Part shown: positions 53,800-63,331 of the stretch, one piece after another | How the letters are laid out: the number at the start of each line of letters is the position of its first letter | How positions within the stretch are numbered: position 1 is the stretch's first letter | DNA from: Gimesia sp. | Lineage (GTDB): Bacteria; Planctomycetota; Planctomycetia; Planctomycetales; Planctomycetaceae | DNA length: 64,000 bases | Assembly: GCA_002706765.1 (NCBI GenBank) | Contig: PAJV01000016.1 | Span: 62,001 to 126,000 of the forward strand | Direction: 5' to 3' | Notes under the pieces: generated by a model | What the model was told of the DNA's origin: nothing | The model's input: the letters and a program-made list of their open reading frames with translations, nothing else | Database searches by the model: none | Translations under genes and position numbers: made by a program

Positions 53800-55275
53800 T
53801 CAGGCAATAATTTCTTTCACCACGCGATTTTCCTGACCATCAATCAGTGTCTGTGGTGCACCGTTGCGGGTAAAGGTCAGGCGTTCGGCTTCCAGACCAA
53901 ACAGATGCATGAGCGTCGCGTGATAGTCACTGTGGCTGACTTTGTCTTTAATAGCATGATGACCGAAATCATCGGTTTCACCATATGTCATGCCCCCCTT
54001 CAGCCCACCCCCGGCGAGCCACATGCTGAAGCCGTAAGTGTTATGATCGCGGCCCTGCTTAGCCATACCTGCGTCATTCTGAATCACAGGCAGGCGGCCC
54101 ATTTCTCCGCCCCAGTGAACGAGGGTTTCATCCAGCAGACCACGCTGTTTGAGATCTTTCACCAGGCCTGCAGCCGGAACGTCGACCCGCTTACAAGCCA
54201 GCGGGAGCGAAGTCCGCATATTCGTATGATGGTCCCAGGTCTGGTTACCGGTCATGATTTGAACAAAACGCACGCCCCGTTCAATCAGGCGGCGGGAGAT
54301 CAGGCAGCGTTTGCCGAATTCGGCTGAGGTGGGGTCGTCGATCCCATACATGGCCTGCGTCGCTTTGGTTTCCTTACTCAGATCCAGCGCCTCAGCAGCT
54401 GCGGTCTGCATTTTGGCCGCCAGTTCGTAACTGGCAATGCGTGCCGAGAGATCGTCTTCACCCGGATGTTGATTTAAATGACGCTGATTCAGATTTCCCA
54501 GAAAGTCGAGGTACTTCTCCTGGGCTTTGCCGCTCAGGTGAGGCGGGGCATTCAGATTCAGAATGCGTGGTTCCTTGGGACGAATTACGGTTCCCTGGTA
54601 CAGGGAAGGCAGCCACCCGTTGGTCCAGTTATCGACGCCGAGCACAGGTGCACCGCCGGGATCGACCATCGCAATATACGCGGGCAGATTTTCTGATTCG
54701 GCTCCCAGGCCGTAGGTCAACCAGCTGCCGAGGGTCGGTCGGCCGGGTAGAATGCGACCGCTGTGCATCGCATAGATTGACTGACCATGGTTATTCACAC
54801 TGGTGTGCATGGATCGCATCAGCACGATATCGTCCACGACTTCCGATAAACCGGGAACGAGTTCTGATAACTCCATTCCGCAATTACCGTGTTTGCTGAA
54901 TTTCCAGGGACTGCCTAATACTTTCGAACTGGCCTGGGCCGCGTTATCGTATTTGATGTCACCCGGAAACTTTTTGCCATCGTACTTCTGGAGCATCGGT
55001 TTGGGATCGAACATATCCAGATGACTGGGGCCACCCTGCATGAACATCGAGATCATGGCTTTGGCACGGGGAGGATGATGCGTGGGCTTGAGGGTCAGGT
55101 CAAATTGCTGCTTTTCCAGCGGTGGTTGTTTGAGATCTGGTCGGGCGACAGCAGGATTGGCGTGTGCCTGTTCCTGGTTCAATAGCCAGGACAGAGCCAG
55201 CGATCCGATGCCCATGGAACCGGAAGCCAGAAAATGCCGCCTGGAGTGAGGTGCTGAAATCGATTGTTTATTCAT
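53800..55275 (-). CDS. DUF1501 protein, pair 1
   Basis: The 491-residue product has a twin-arginine export signal (SRRHFLASGSMGIGSLAL) and the DUF1501 (sulfatase-like fold) layout: MISMFMQGGPSHLDMFDPKP near residue 75, MRSMHTSVNNHGQS, GSWLTYGLGAESENLPAY, and HWGGEMGRLPVIQ near 390 with GRDHNTYGFSMWLAGGG. The conserved Asp/His residues in these words are likely metal ligands, but no enzymatic activity is established for the family. Its partner, the DUF1549/DUF1553 gene, ends 68 bases upstream; the pair is a hallmark planctomycete module probably exported to the periplasm. It ends at the shared terminator at 53745-53777. Confidence 0.93.
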   Translation of the reverse strand: MNKQSISAPHSRRHFLASGSMGIGSLALSWLLNQEQAHANPAVARPDLKQPPLEKQQFDLTLKPTHHPPRAKAMISMFMQGGPSHLDMFDPKPMLQKYDGKKFPGDIKYDNAAQASSKVLGSPWKFSKHGNCGMELSELVPGLSEVVDDIVLMRSMHTSVNNHGQSIYAMHSGRILPGRPTLGSWLTYGLGAESENLPAYIAMVDPGGAPVLGVDNWTNGWLPSLYQGTVIRPKEPRILNLNAPPHLSGKAQEKYLDFLGNLNQRHLNQHPGEDDLSARIASYELAAKMQTAAAEALDLSKETKATQAMYGIDDPTSAEFGKRCLISRRLIERGVRFVQIMTGNQTWDHHTNMRTSLPLACKRVDVPAAGLVKDLKQRGLLDETLVHWGGEMGRLPVIQNDAGMAKQGRDHNTYGFSMWLAGGGLKGGMTYGETDDFGHHAIKDKVSHSDYHATLMHLFGLEAERLTFTRNGAPQTLIDGQENRVVKEIIA

Positions 55276-55343
55276 AATTCGATACCGTTATTCTTACCGG
55301 ATTCAAAATTTCATTTTCAGATCACAGTTTCAGTGAAGCTGAA

Positions 55344-58253
55344 TCAGTCTACATACAGGAAGCCGTTACTGCTGAGTAATGCCTGACAGAATGTCGCCAG
55401 TGCCAGATGCTCAGGAGTTTTACCTGCATTGTCTTTTCTATCTTTAAACTGAGGCAACTGCGAATCGATAAATTCGACAGACTGCTGAACTTCTTCAGTG
55501 GATGCCTCTTTACCGAAGGCCAGCATCCAAGCCAGCTTGACCTGTTCTGCTTTATTGCCGGCTTTTTCTTTCAACAGTCGTTCTGCGAACAACTCGGCAT
55601 TTTCGACCATGAACGCGCTGTTCATCATCAGCAGTGACTGTGGTGCGACGGTTGAAGAAGAACGTTTCTCACAGTTCGGCTCCATCTTGGGTGCATCAAA
55701 CATATCGAGCACGGCCAGCGGTTTGCTGCGACTGACGGTGACGTAGATACTGCGACGGAACTTGCGATCATCCATCTTCAGGTTTTTCCCCTGACGACCG
55801 GCTGAGTCAACATTGGCAAGGCCCACGACGATCTGCCCGACTTCGTCTTCCTTTACAGGAACCGGTTCGCCGTACAGTTCGGTTTTGAGTTTCCCGGTGA
55901 CAGCGATAATGGAGTCGCGAATGGTTTCGGCTTCCAGGCGACGAACGGGCATGTGACCATACAACAGATTGTCCGGATCGGCGACATCATATTCATCGGA
56001 GCGCTGCGAACTCTGCATGTAAGCGGTGGAAGTCATCAGCATTTTATGCATGCGTTTGATTTTCCAGCCATGGGCCACAAAATCATTTGCCAGCCAGTCC
56101 AGTAATTCCAGGTGAGTCGGCGGAATTCCCAGTTTGCCGAAATCTGTCGGCGAGGCCACAATGCCTTTTCCAAAGTGATGCAGCCAGAGACGGTTCACAA
56201 ACACACGTGCCGTCAGAGGATGCTCACCGTTGGTAATGTAATTCGCATACGCGAGCCGCCGTCCGGTCGTCGGGATGTCTTTGTTGACTGGAGGAATCTC
56301 AAACGGTTTTTCCAGGTTGGATTTAATCACCGTCAGCCCGGCAGGTTCCAGTTCATGTTTGGGCTGCTCAAAATCACCGCGGTTGAAGAAGAACGTTTTG
56401 GGGACTTTTCCGGGCACTTCTGTCAGTACGCGGATGAATTCTTCTTTGGGTTTCTTATCCCGGATCGCCGTCGCTTTGTCACTGTACTCAGTCAGGATTT
56501 TTGTGGTTTTGAGATCCGCCAGCCGCTTGGATTCGTCTTTGAGATGCTGAATCTCCGCGGCTCCCTGGGGGTCGAACTTTTCCAGATTGGAAACGGAGAC
56601 CAGTAACGCCGGGAATTCCGCCAGAATCTGTTTCTGCTCTTCGGTCTGGCTTTTGACTTCTGCTTTTTTCGCAGCCAGTGCTAAGGCCTTCTTCTCGGCG
56701 GGTATCTTATCCAGCGTTTCTTTTTCGATTTTTTCTACCAGCGTTTTGGCCAGTTCCTTGGCTTTTTGAGCCGCTTTGCTCGACTGTTCATGAAGCGTGC
56801 GATCGTAGAGATACAGCGAACCGGCAGACAGACGATTAATACGGGGATACTCTTTGAGCAGCGCCACCTGCTCTTTGCTGCGTTCTTTGCCGGCAGTTTT
56901 GTAGGCAGTTCGCATGGCGTCCCGTTTGTCTTCGGGCACGTCCATCAGTTCGCGTTCCAGTGTCCGGTCGATAAACTTGTTGACCAGTTCGGTACGTTCT
57001 GCGAGGACTTTCTTCGCTTCCGCTTCCAGTTCATTGGCGACTTTGCGATCCTCGTCCGACATGATCGAAATGCGCCGGGCGACGGGAGTCCGCCAGTTTT
57101 TCCAGTCCAGAGCCGGCTCGAAAATCGCCCGGAACCGATAGTAATCATTCTGGGGGATCGGATCGTACTTGTGATCGTGGCACTGGGCACAGGCGATGGT
57201 CATTCCCAAAATCGAAGAGGAAACGATATCCACCGTGTCGATGATCACCTGATTTTTGGCGACTTCCCGTTCTGCCGGATTACTGCCTGTGCCATCCGGG
57301 GCCATACGGAGAAATCCGGTGGCAACCAGTTTTTCCATCTCTTCCGGACTCAGCTTATGATAGGGGGGCTTGACCATCTCATCGCCGGCCAGTTGTTCTT
57401 TCAGAAACTGATCGTAGGGTTTGTCCTCGTTGAAGGCACGAATCACATAATCCCGGTATCGAAAGGCCCAGGGACGATCCTGATCTTTATTGTTGTAGCC
57501 TTCGGAGTCGGCATAGCCGGCGACGTCCAGCCAGTGTCGGCCCCAGCGTTCACCATAATGTGGGGAAGCTAGCAGACGATCAATCAGCTTTTCGTAGGCG
57601 TCCGGGCTCTTGTCATCCAGAAACTGTTTGAGTTCTTCGGGCGTGGGAGGCAGGCCAGTCAGGTCGTAAAATGCACGTCGGGCCAGTACTGTTTTATCCG
57701 CCTGCGAAGTGAACGTGAGATCTTTTGCTTCCAGCTTCGAGAGCAGAAAGGCATCGACGGGCTGCTTGACCAGCGTGGATTGTTTGACCTTGGGAACCGG
57801 GTAATTCTTCACGGGTTGAAAGGACCAGAATGCCAGATCGTCGGGGGCCACGTAATCGGGTCCGATCGTCTCGGGCTCAGGTCGGATGTTGTGGGCTCCC
57901 TGATTGACCCACTGCTTGAGAATTGCCAGTTCTTCATCGGGCATCGGTTTGCCTTCGGGAGGCATTTCTCCGGCTTCAATTCGGGAAATCAGTTCACTCT
58001 GATCGCTTTTTCCAGGCACGATCGAGGGGCCACTGTCTCCCCCTTTGAGCATGAACCGCTTCAGGCGCAGGTCCAGATTGCCTTCCATCTCGCCATTCTC
58101 GCCATGACAATGCAGACAGTGAACCTTGAGAATTTTGCGCACATCGTTTTCGAACGAAAGTTTTGATGTCTGTTCTGCAGGCTCAGCGGCTCGCACTGAA
58201 TTCAGACAGACAGAAGCGGTAAACAGAGACGCCAGGAAAAGTCGCCCGATCAT
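55344..58253 (-). CDS. DUF1549/DUF1553 planctomycete cytochrome c protein, pair 1
   Basis: The 969-residue product has a signal peptide (LFLASLFTASVCLNSVRA), then a c-type heme domain with VHCLHCHGENG (CxxCH near residue 46) and SGPSIVPGKSDQSELISRI. The DUF1549 domain follows (PPTPEELKQFLDDKSPDAY, HYGERWGRHWLDVAGYADSE), then a second Cys-rich word CAQCHDHKYDPIPQNDYY near residue 353. Residues ~400-630 form a Lys/Glu-rich coiled region. The DUF1553 domain ends the protein (EHPLTARVFVNRLWLHHFGK, VAPQSLLMMNSAFMVE). The DUF1501 gene follows 68 bases later. The family is exported and probably oxidises or handles organic substrates; no reaction is established. Confidence 0.93.
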   Translation of the reverse strand: MIGRLFLASLFTASVCLNSVRAAEPAEQTSKLSFENDVRKILKVHCLHCHGENGEMEGNLDLRLKRFMLKGGDSGPSIVPGKSDQSELISRIEAGEMPPEGKPMPDEELAILKQWVNQGAHNIRPEPETIGPDYVAPDDLAFWSFQPVKNYPVPKVKQSTLVKQPVDAFLLSKLEAKDLTFTSQADKTVLARRAFYDLTGLPPTPEELKQFLDDKSPDAYEKLIDRLLASPHYGERWGRHWLDVAGYADSEGYNNKDQDRPWAFRYRDYVIRAFNEDKPYDQFLKEQLAGDEMVKPPYHKLSPEEMEKLVATGFLRMAPDGTGSNPAEREVAKNQVIIDTVDIVSSSILGMTIACAQCHDHKYDPIPQNDYYRFRAIFEPALDWKNWRTPVARRISIMSDEDRKVANELEAEAKKVLAERTELVNKFIDRTLERELMDVPEDKRDAMRTAYKTAGKERSKEQVALLKEYPRINRLSAGSLYLYDRTLHEQSSKAAQKAKELAKTLVEKIEKETLDKIPAEKKALALAAKKAEVKSQTEEQKQILAEFPALLVSVSNLEKFDPQGAAEIQHLKDESKRLADLKTTKILTEYSDKATAIRDKKPKEEFIRVLTEVPGKVPKTFFFNRGDFEQPKHELEPAGLTVIKSNLEKPFEIPPVNKDIPTTGRRLAYANYITNGEHPLTARVFVNRLWLHHFGKGIVASPTDFGKLGIPPTHLELLDWLANDFVAHGWKIKRMHKMLMTSTAYMQSSQRSDEYDVADPDNLLYGHMPVRRLEAETIRDSIIAVTGKLKTELYGEPVPVKEDEVGQIVVGLANVDSAGRQGKNLKMDDRKFRRSIYVTVSRSKPLAVLDMFDAPKMEPNCEKRSSSTVAPQSLLMMNSAFMVENAELFAERLLKEKAGNKAEQVKLAWMLAFGKEASTEEVQQSVEFIDSQLPQFKDRKDNAGKTPEHLALATFCQALLSSNGFLYVD

Positions 58254-58544
58254 AGAAGAAGACTCTCTTGGTAATGGTTTCAGTGAGGGCTATCCACGTT
58301 CAATGAATAGTATGTATGGAGGGCTCATCGCAGACTTTAAGATGAGTAATATCTAAAAGTTGCTTATATATTATGGTATCGGTTTTAGACCGAAGTGCAA
58401 GAGAGGATTTTCGCAGGAGTTTGATTAATAGAAAAGAGTCAAACTCTCAGGATTGTCCCAGACAGAGAGATTCTGTGTCTCATCGCCGGCGGTCAGTACC
58501 ATATTCACCGTAAACTGCTACCTGATAAACAGTTACACCGCTAA

Positions 58545-59981
58545 TCATCCAGTGACCAGTTTTTTCATGAATTCCCCTTCATTGAGGGTGGGGCGTTCAG
58601 GGCTGCCTTTGTGGCGATATTCAAGTTTCAGGTTATCCAGCCCCAGCAGATGATAAATGCTGGTATGAATATCCCGGACATGCATCCGGTCTTCGACGGC
58701 GTAGAGACCGAGTTCGTCTGTGGCGCCAATCGTCTGGCCTCCCTTGACGCCGCCTCCGGCCATCCACATGGTGAAGCCGGTCGGGTTATGATCGCGGCCG
58801 TCCCCTTTTTCACTCATCGGGGTACGACCAAATTCGCCGCCCCAGACAACGAGAGTGGAATCGAGCAGACCACGCTGCTTGAGATCCTTCAACAGGCCGG
58901 CCACGCATTTGTCCATCCCTTTGCAGAGACTGGAATGACGTTTTTCAATGCTTGAGTGCGAATCCCATTTACTGCCGGCTCCGTTATAGAGCTGCACGAA
59001 GCGCACGCCCCGCTCTACCATGCGACGCGCCAGCAGGCAGTTTGTGCCATAGACCTTGGTTTCCTTCTGGTCCATGCCGTACAGTTCCTGGGTCTCTTTG
59101 GTTTCCTGCGACAGGTCGATGGCTTCGGGAGCAGCAGCCTGCATCCGAAATGCGAGTTCGTAGGATTCAATCCGGGCATCCAGTTCGGACTGCTGTTTGC
59201 GGGAAGCAGCATGACGTTGATTCAGTTTCGCCAGCAGATCCAGTTTGCCGGCTTCCTGCGTCGGGTAAATATCTTCGGGACGATACAGGTTCGAGATCGG
59301 CGTTTTACCGGCATTGAGTCTTGTCCCCTGATAGACGGCGGGAATGAAAGCGGTTCCCCAGTTACGGGGGCCGTTCACGACGGTTCCGTTATTATCCTGG
59401 ATGACAACGAAGGCAGGCAGGCTGTCGTTTTCGGTTCCCAGGCCGTACGTCACCCAGCTGCCCAGTGAAGGTCGACCAGCCAGGGGAATGCATGTATTCA
59501 TCTGGCAGACACCACCAGCATGATTAATGCCATTGGTCCAGCAGCCACGCAGGACCGCAATGTCATCGACACAGGTCGCAGTATGTGGCAACCAGTCTGA
59601 AACCCAGGTCCCCGCTTCGCCATGCTGCTTCCATTTTCGCTGGGAAGCCAGCAGTGGTGAATTGACTTCGCCCATCGCGGTAATCGGCTTTTTGAAACTT
59701 TCGGGCAGTGGTTTGCCTGCCAGTTTCTGCAGATCCGGTTTGGGGTCGAACAGATCGATATGGCTGGGGCCCCCTTCCATGAACAGGAAGATCACACTTT
59801 TCGCAGTCGCGGGAAAGTGAGTCTGTTTCGAAGCCAGCGGAGAGAGAGACTTGCCGCTCGAGATGGCTGCGCTCTGCGCCTGTTGGGCCATTAAGGCGTT
59901 CAAGGCGATTCCGCCGAAACCTGCGCCGGCCTGAAACAGAAGCTGACGTCGATTGATATTCTGTTGAGTCTGATTGCTCAT
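58545..59981 (-). CDS. DUF1501 protein, pair 2
   Basis: The 478-residue product resembles the DUF1501 protein of pair 1: a twin-arginine type start (NRRQLLFQAGAGFGGIAL), VIFLFMEGGPSHIDLFDPKP near residue 65, GSWVTYGLGTENDSLPAF, RGVRFVQLYNGAGSKWDSH and VWGGEFGRTPMSEKGDGRDH. It differs enough to be an older duplicate. It follows the larger DUF1549/DUF1553 gene by 41 bases, giving the same order as pair 1. The gap of 291 bases to the next gene separates the two pairs. Confidence 0.93.
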   Translation of the reverse strand: MSNQTQQNINRRQLLFQAGAGFGGIALNALMAQQAQSAAISSGKSLSPLASKQTHFPATAKSVIFLFMEGGPSHIDLFDPKPDLQKLAGKPLPESFKKPITAMGEVNSPLLASQRKWKQHGEAGTWVSDWLPHTATCVDDIAVLRGCWTNGINHAGGVCQMNTCIPLAGRPSLGSWVTYGLGTENDSLPAFVVIQDNNGTVVNGPRNWGTAFIPAVYQGTRLNAGKTPISNLYRPEDIYPTQEAGKLDLLAKLNQRHAASRKQQSELDARIESYELAFRMQAAAPEAIDLSQETKETQELYGMDQKETKVYGTNCLLARRMVERGVRFVQLYNGAGSKWDSHSSIEKRHSSLCKGMDKCVAGLLKDLKQRGLLDSTLVVWGGEFGRTPMSEKGDGRDHNPTGFTMWMAGGGVKGGQTIGATDELGLYAVEDRMHVRDIHTSIYHLLGLDNLKLEYRHKGSPERPTLNEGEFMKKLVTG

Positions 59982-60022
59982 GGGTTTATCTTTCTACTCT
60001 TGCTGTCGTAAGTCACGACGGA

Positions 60023-63000
60023 TTAATCCAGGTAGAGGAATTCGTTGGAGTTTAACAGCACATGACAGAGATCTGCTAAAGCCTGTTGACGTGCGTTGCT
60101 GGCTCCGAGTGAAGTTTCCGAAGGAGGCAGGATCCGCAGGGCCCCAGCGACCTGGTTTTTTAACAGGCTGTTCTGATCCTTGAACTGCCAGAAGGCGACT
60201 GTGGCATCCGGCTGCTGATCGGGTTGATTGATGAGCAGTTGCTGTTCCGTCAGGGCAGCCTGGCAAAGGCGGACATTGTCCAACAGCCCCGTCCACCTGC
60301 TGCCTGATGTTTTCTCGCGTCCCCCCAGAACCAGATTATGATCGGGACGATAGTTTCCCACGACAGAATGTTTGACTGAGACAGTCTGCAGCGGTTTATC
60401 TGAGAAGAGCTCTTTGACATAGAACGTAATCCCCTTCTCACTGGTATCCGCAATGTTGATCGCGGCAGCGACATAATAGGGTTTATGGAGTTCCAGATGC
60501 AGATTGGAGGGCACCACCTCGTAAGTCAGTTTTCCCTGTTTGTTATCGCCGACCAGTTGCAGAATCAGGTTGCGAGGTTTGTAGGCGGATTTCTGACTGG
60601 TGACCCCGAATGACCAGCCCTGCTGTTGGGAGTTGCCGGTCCAGTGAGCGGCGATCGTATTGACGGACGCATTTTCATAAATGGAATCCAGCTGCACGAC
60701 GGCTTCAATCGTCAGATCTGCCGCGGGCAGTGAACTGGCAGGCCCTGCACTCAGGCTGGAGAGTTTTGAGTCTTTCCCCAGTTTGATGGCTTCGCCCGTT
60801 TTGGGAGTGATGTGCCCCACGAAGGTCTGCTTCTGACTGTCGGATTCAGCTGCAATCCGTTTCTGTTGAGTATCGAGAAATTCCGAAAACAGTTTGATCT
60901 CAGTCGGCTCCGGTTTCTTACCGAATGTCATCTGATGCAGATGACTGATCAGTTCTTCCTCGGTATTGAACGGCTCCGATTGCACATTGCGGGCCATCGC
61001 TTTAGCACGTTTCAGGAACCAGTCGCCGTTGATCATCAGTAATGCCTGGTTGGCAGTGGTGGTCACATCGCGCTGGGCGACACTTTGAATACCGCCGGGC
61101 AGATCGAAGGCACCCAGAACAGGGTCCTGCACATTCCGTTTCATAATTGTATAAATGCTGCGACGTGGCTGACTCGCACTGACGGAAGGCCCTCCCAGTT
61201 TCGTATCCAGTTCCCCGGACAGCAAGAGCGCAGAATCACGAATATCTTCTGCGTTCAGGCGGCGGATGTTGGCCCGCCAGTGCAGTCGGTTCGCAGGATC
61301 TTTCAATTCGGCCTGTCGCGGTGCCGGATGGAACGCGGACAGTCGGTACGTCGAGGAGTTCATAATCAGGCGATGCAGATTTTTAATGCTCCAGCCATTC
61401 TCCACGAAATAGTTCGTGAGCCAGTCCAGCAGTTCGGGATGACTGGGCGCCTCTCCCATATGGCCGAAATCGTTGGCAGTTGCTACCAGTCCGGTGCCGA
61501 AATGATACTGCCAGACGCGGTTGGTAATGACACGTGTAGTCAGTCGATTCTGAGGATTCACCATCCAGTTCGCCAGCGCCGTGCGACGACCTGTGGAATG
61601 GGGGGCCGTCGAAATGGGGACGATTTCCGCTTCACCGGGCTTCAAGAGGGATAAAAAGCCGGGCACGATGGGTGTATGTTCCGGGTCATCGGGAATTGTG
61701 GTCACCGGGATCGCGCCTTTGGCGTCGGTCACACTCATGCCGGTAGGCAATGCTTTGGGTTTCAAGTCGTCAAAGGCAGCCAGCTGTTCGAGCAGTTCCT
61801 GGTATTTTTTGCCGTTTGGTTTAGCGCTCTTCTTCAGTGAAACCAGTGCCCGGTTCTGTTTATCTTCGACCTGTCGGTTAACAAGGTCTGCCAGCTGATG
61901 CTCGTGAGCGGTCCGCTCCTCTTCCGGTTTCTCCATGATAGCCTGGATATCGGCTGGGAACATCTGGATCTGGCTGCGGGCTGCTCCCTCCAGCGATTTC
62001 TTTGTCAACTCTTCGATCTGGGCACGAATGTCAGCCGTTTTCTTTTCCCAGATATCCTGTTTCTGATTGTATTCAGCCAGTTCCTGCGGTGTCACAAAGG
62101 GGACATCGTCGCGAGGCATCATCGGTGCAAAAAATGCCTGCAGGCGGTAATAATCCTGATGGGAAATCGGATCGAATTTATGATCGTGACAGCGGGCACA
62201 GCCCATGCTCATTCCCATAAAAACATTGCCGGTGGCATCGGTAATGTTGTCGAGGATGTCATTCCACTGCGTGCGTGCATCGCGCTGATTGTATTCGTAG
62301 AGGTAATGTCTGAGGAACCCGGTCGCCGCAAGTGCTTCGGGATCTTCCGGTGCAATTTCATCGCCGGCCAGCTGCTCTTTTACAAATTGCGAGTATGGTT
62401 TATCACTGTTGAATGAGCGGATGACATAATCCCGGTAGCGCCAGATTTCCGGACGAAACGCGTCCTGGTTGAACCCGTCTGATTCGGCATAGCGAACCAC
62501 GTCCAGCCAGTGTCGAGCCCATTTTTCACCATAATGCGGGCTCTCCAGCAGCTCTTCAATCAGCCGCGGCCAGGCATCGGGTGAAGGGTCATTTACGAAG
62601 GCGTTGATCTGTTCCACGGTCGGAGGCAGGCCGATCAGATCATAGTAAGCACGTCGAATCAACGTGGTACGACTGGCTGCGCCGGCGGGTTGCAAGCCTT
62701 CTTTTTTCAGACGGTTAAAGATGAACGCGTCAACCGGATTTTTCGACCAGTCCTGTGCCTGGACCTCGGGAACGTCTGTCTGCTTGACGGGCTGAAACAC
62801 CCAGAAGTTACGGTCTTCTTCGGTGAAGAATGTTTCCAGCTTTCGCTGCTTGATGACGTAGTCTGCGTTTTCCGGCCAGTAAGCGCCGGTATCGATCCAT
62901 TGTGTGAGTGCGGCGATTTCTTTATCAGCCAGTTTTTCATCCGGCGGCATCTCATACGATTCGTAGTTGATCGCTTCAACCAGCAGACTTTCATGCGATT

Positions 63001-63253
63001 TGCCAGGGACAATGGAGGGGCCACTCTCACCACCGGTCAGCATGGCTTTGAGCGAATCGAGGCGCAGCTCTCCTTTTTGCTTTTTATCGCCGTGGCATTC
63101 CAGACAATGTTTAATCAGCAGGGGGCGGATTTCTTTTTCAAAGAAATGCAGCTGCCGTTGATTGCCGTTGGGATCTGCGGGCTTGGTTTTTTCTTCCGCC
63201 ACAACCAGGTTGGCAGACAGCAAAAGTAACAGACTGACTTGCAGGAATCTCAT
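60023..63253 (-). CDS. DUF1549/DUF1553 protein with LamG domain, pair 2
   Basis: The start at 63253 (MRFLQVSLLLLLSANLVVA) is preferred because a GAGGAA site lies just upstream and a clean signal peptide results. The product has a cytochrome c-like CxxCH (KHCLECHGDKKQKGELRLDS), a DUF1549 region (GLPPTVEQINAFVNDPSPDA, HYGEKWARHWLDVVRYAESD), the second word CARCHDHKFDPISHQDYY, and a DUF1553 region (NRLTTRVITNRVWQYHFGTG). Inserted near the C-terminus (~residues 825-1040) is a LamG-type jelly-roll domain (LTIEAVVQLDSIYENAS, GLLDNVRLCQAALTE), followed by the family's short end ADLCHVLLNSNEFLYLD. LamG binds glycans or peptides, so this copy may act on a surface polymer. It is 41 bases upstream of its DUF1501 gene. 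Confidence 0.92.
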   Translation of the reverse strand: MRFLQVSLLLLLSANLVVAEEKTKPADPNGNQRQLHFFEKEIRPLLIKHCLECHGDKKQKGELRLDSLKAMLTGGESGPSIVPGKSHESLLVEAINYESYEMPPDEKLADKEIAALTQWIDTGAYWPENADYVIKQRKLETFFTEEDRNFWVFQPVKQTDVPEVQAQDWSKNPVDAFIFNRLKKEGLQPAGAASRTTLIRRAYYDLIGLPPTVEQINAFVNDPSPDAWPRLIEELLESPHYGEKWARHWLDVVRYAESDGFNQDAFRPEIWRYRDYVIRSFNSDKPYSQFVKEQLAGDEIAPEDPEALAATGFLRHYLYEYNQRDARTQWNDILDNITDATGNVFMGMSMGCARCHDHKFDPISHQDYYRLQAFFAPMMPRDDVPFVTPQELAEYNQKQDIWEKKTADIRAQIEELTKKSLEGAARSQIQMFPADIQAIMEKPEEERTAHEHQLADLVNRQVEDKQNRALVSLKKSAKPNGKKYQELLEQLAAFDDLKPKALPTGMSVTDAKGAIPVTTIPDDPEHTPIVPGFLSLLKPGEAEIVPISTAPHSTGRRTALANWMVNPQNRLTTRVITNRVWQYHFGTGLVATANDFGHMGEAPSHPELLDWLTNYFVENGWSIKNLHRLIMNSSTYRLSAFHPAPRQAELKDPANRLHWRANIRRLNAEDIRDSALLLSGELDTKLGGPSVSASQPRRSIYTIMKRNVQDPVLGAFDLPGGIQSVAQRDVTTTANQALLMINGDWFLKRAKAMARNVQSEPFNTEEELISHLHQMTFGKKPEPTEIKLFSEFLDTQQKRIAAESDSQKQTFVGHITPKTGEAIKLGKDSKLSSLSAGPASSLPAADLTIEAVVQLDSIYENASVNTIAAHWTGNSQQQGWSFGVTSQKSAYKPRNLILQLVGDNKQGKLTYEVVPSNLHLELHKPYYVAAAINIADTSEKGITFYVKELFSDKPLQTVSVKHSVVGNYRPDHNLVLGGREKTSGSRWTGLLDNVRLCQAALTEQQLLINQPDQQPDATVAFWQFKDQNSLLKNQVAGALRILPPSETSLGASNARQQALADLCHVLLNSNEFLYLD

Positions 63254-63331
63254 GAACCATTCCTCTTTCATTTATCGACGCTGAAAATAAAAGGGTATCT
63301 ATCTTCGAATCGTATCAGATGTTATTACAAA

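Noticed and set aside
56766..57572. 268-codon plus-strand frame inside the first DUF1549/DUF1553 gene
   Set aside because: Antisense shadow; the minus-strand protein carries the conserved CxxCH and DUF motifs.
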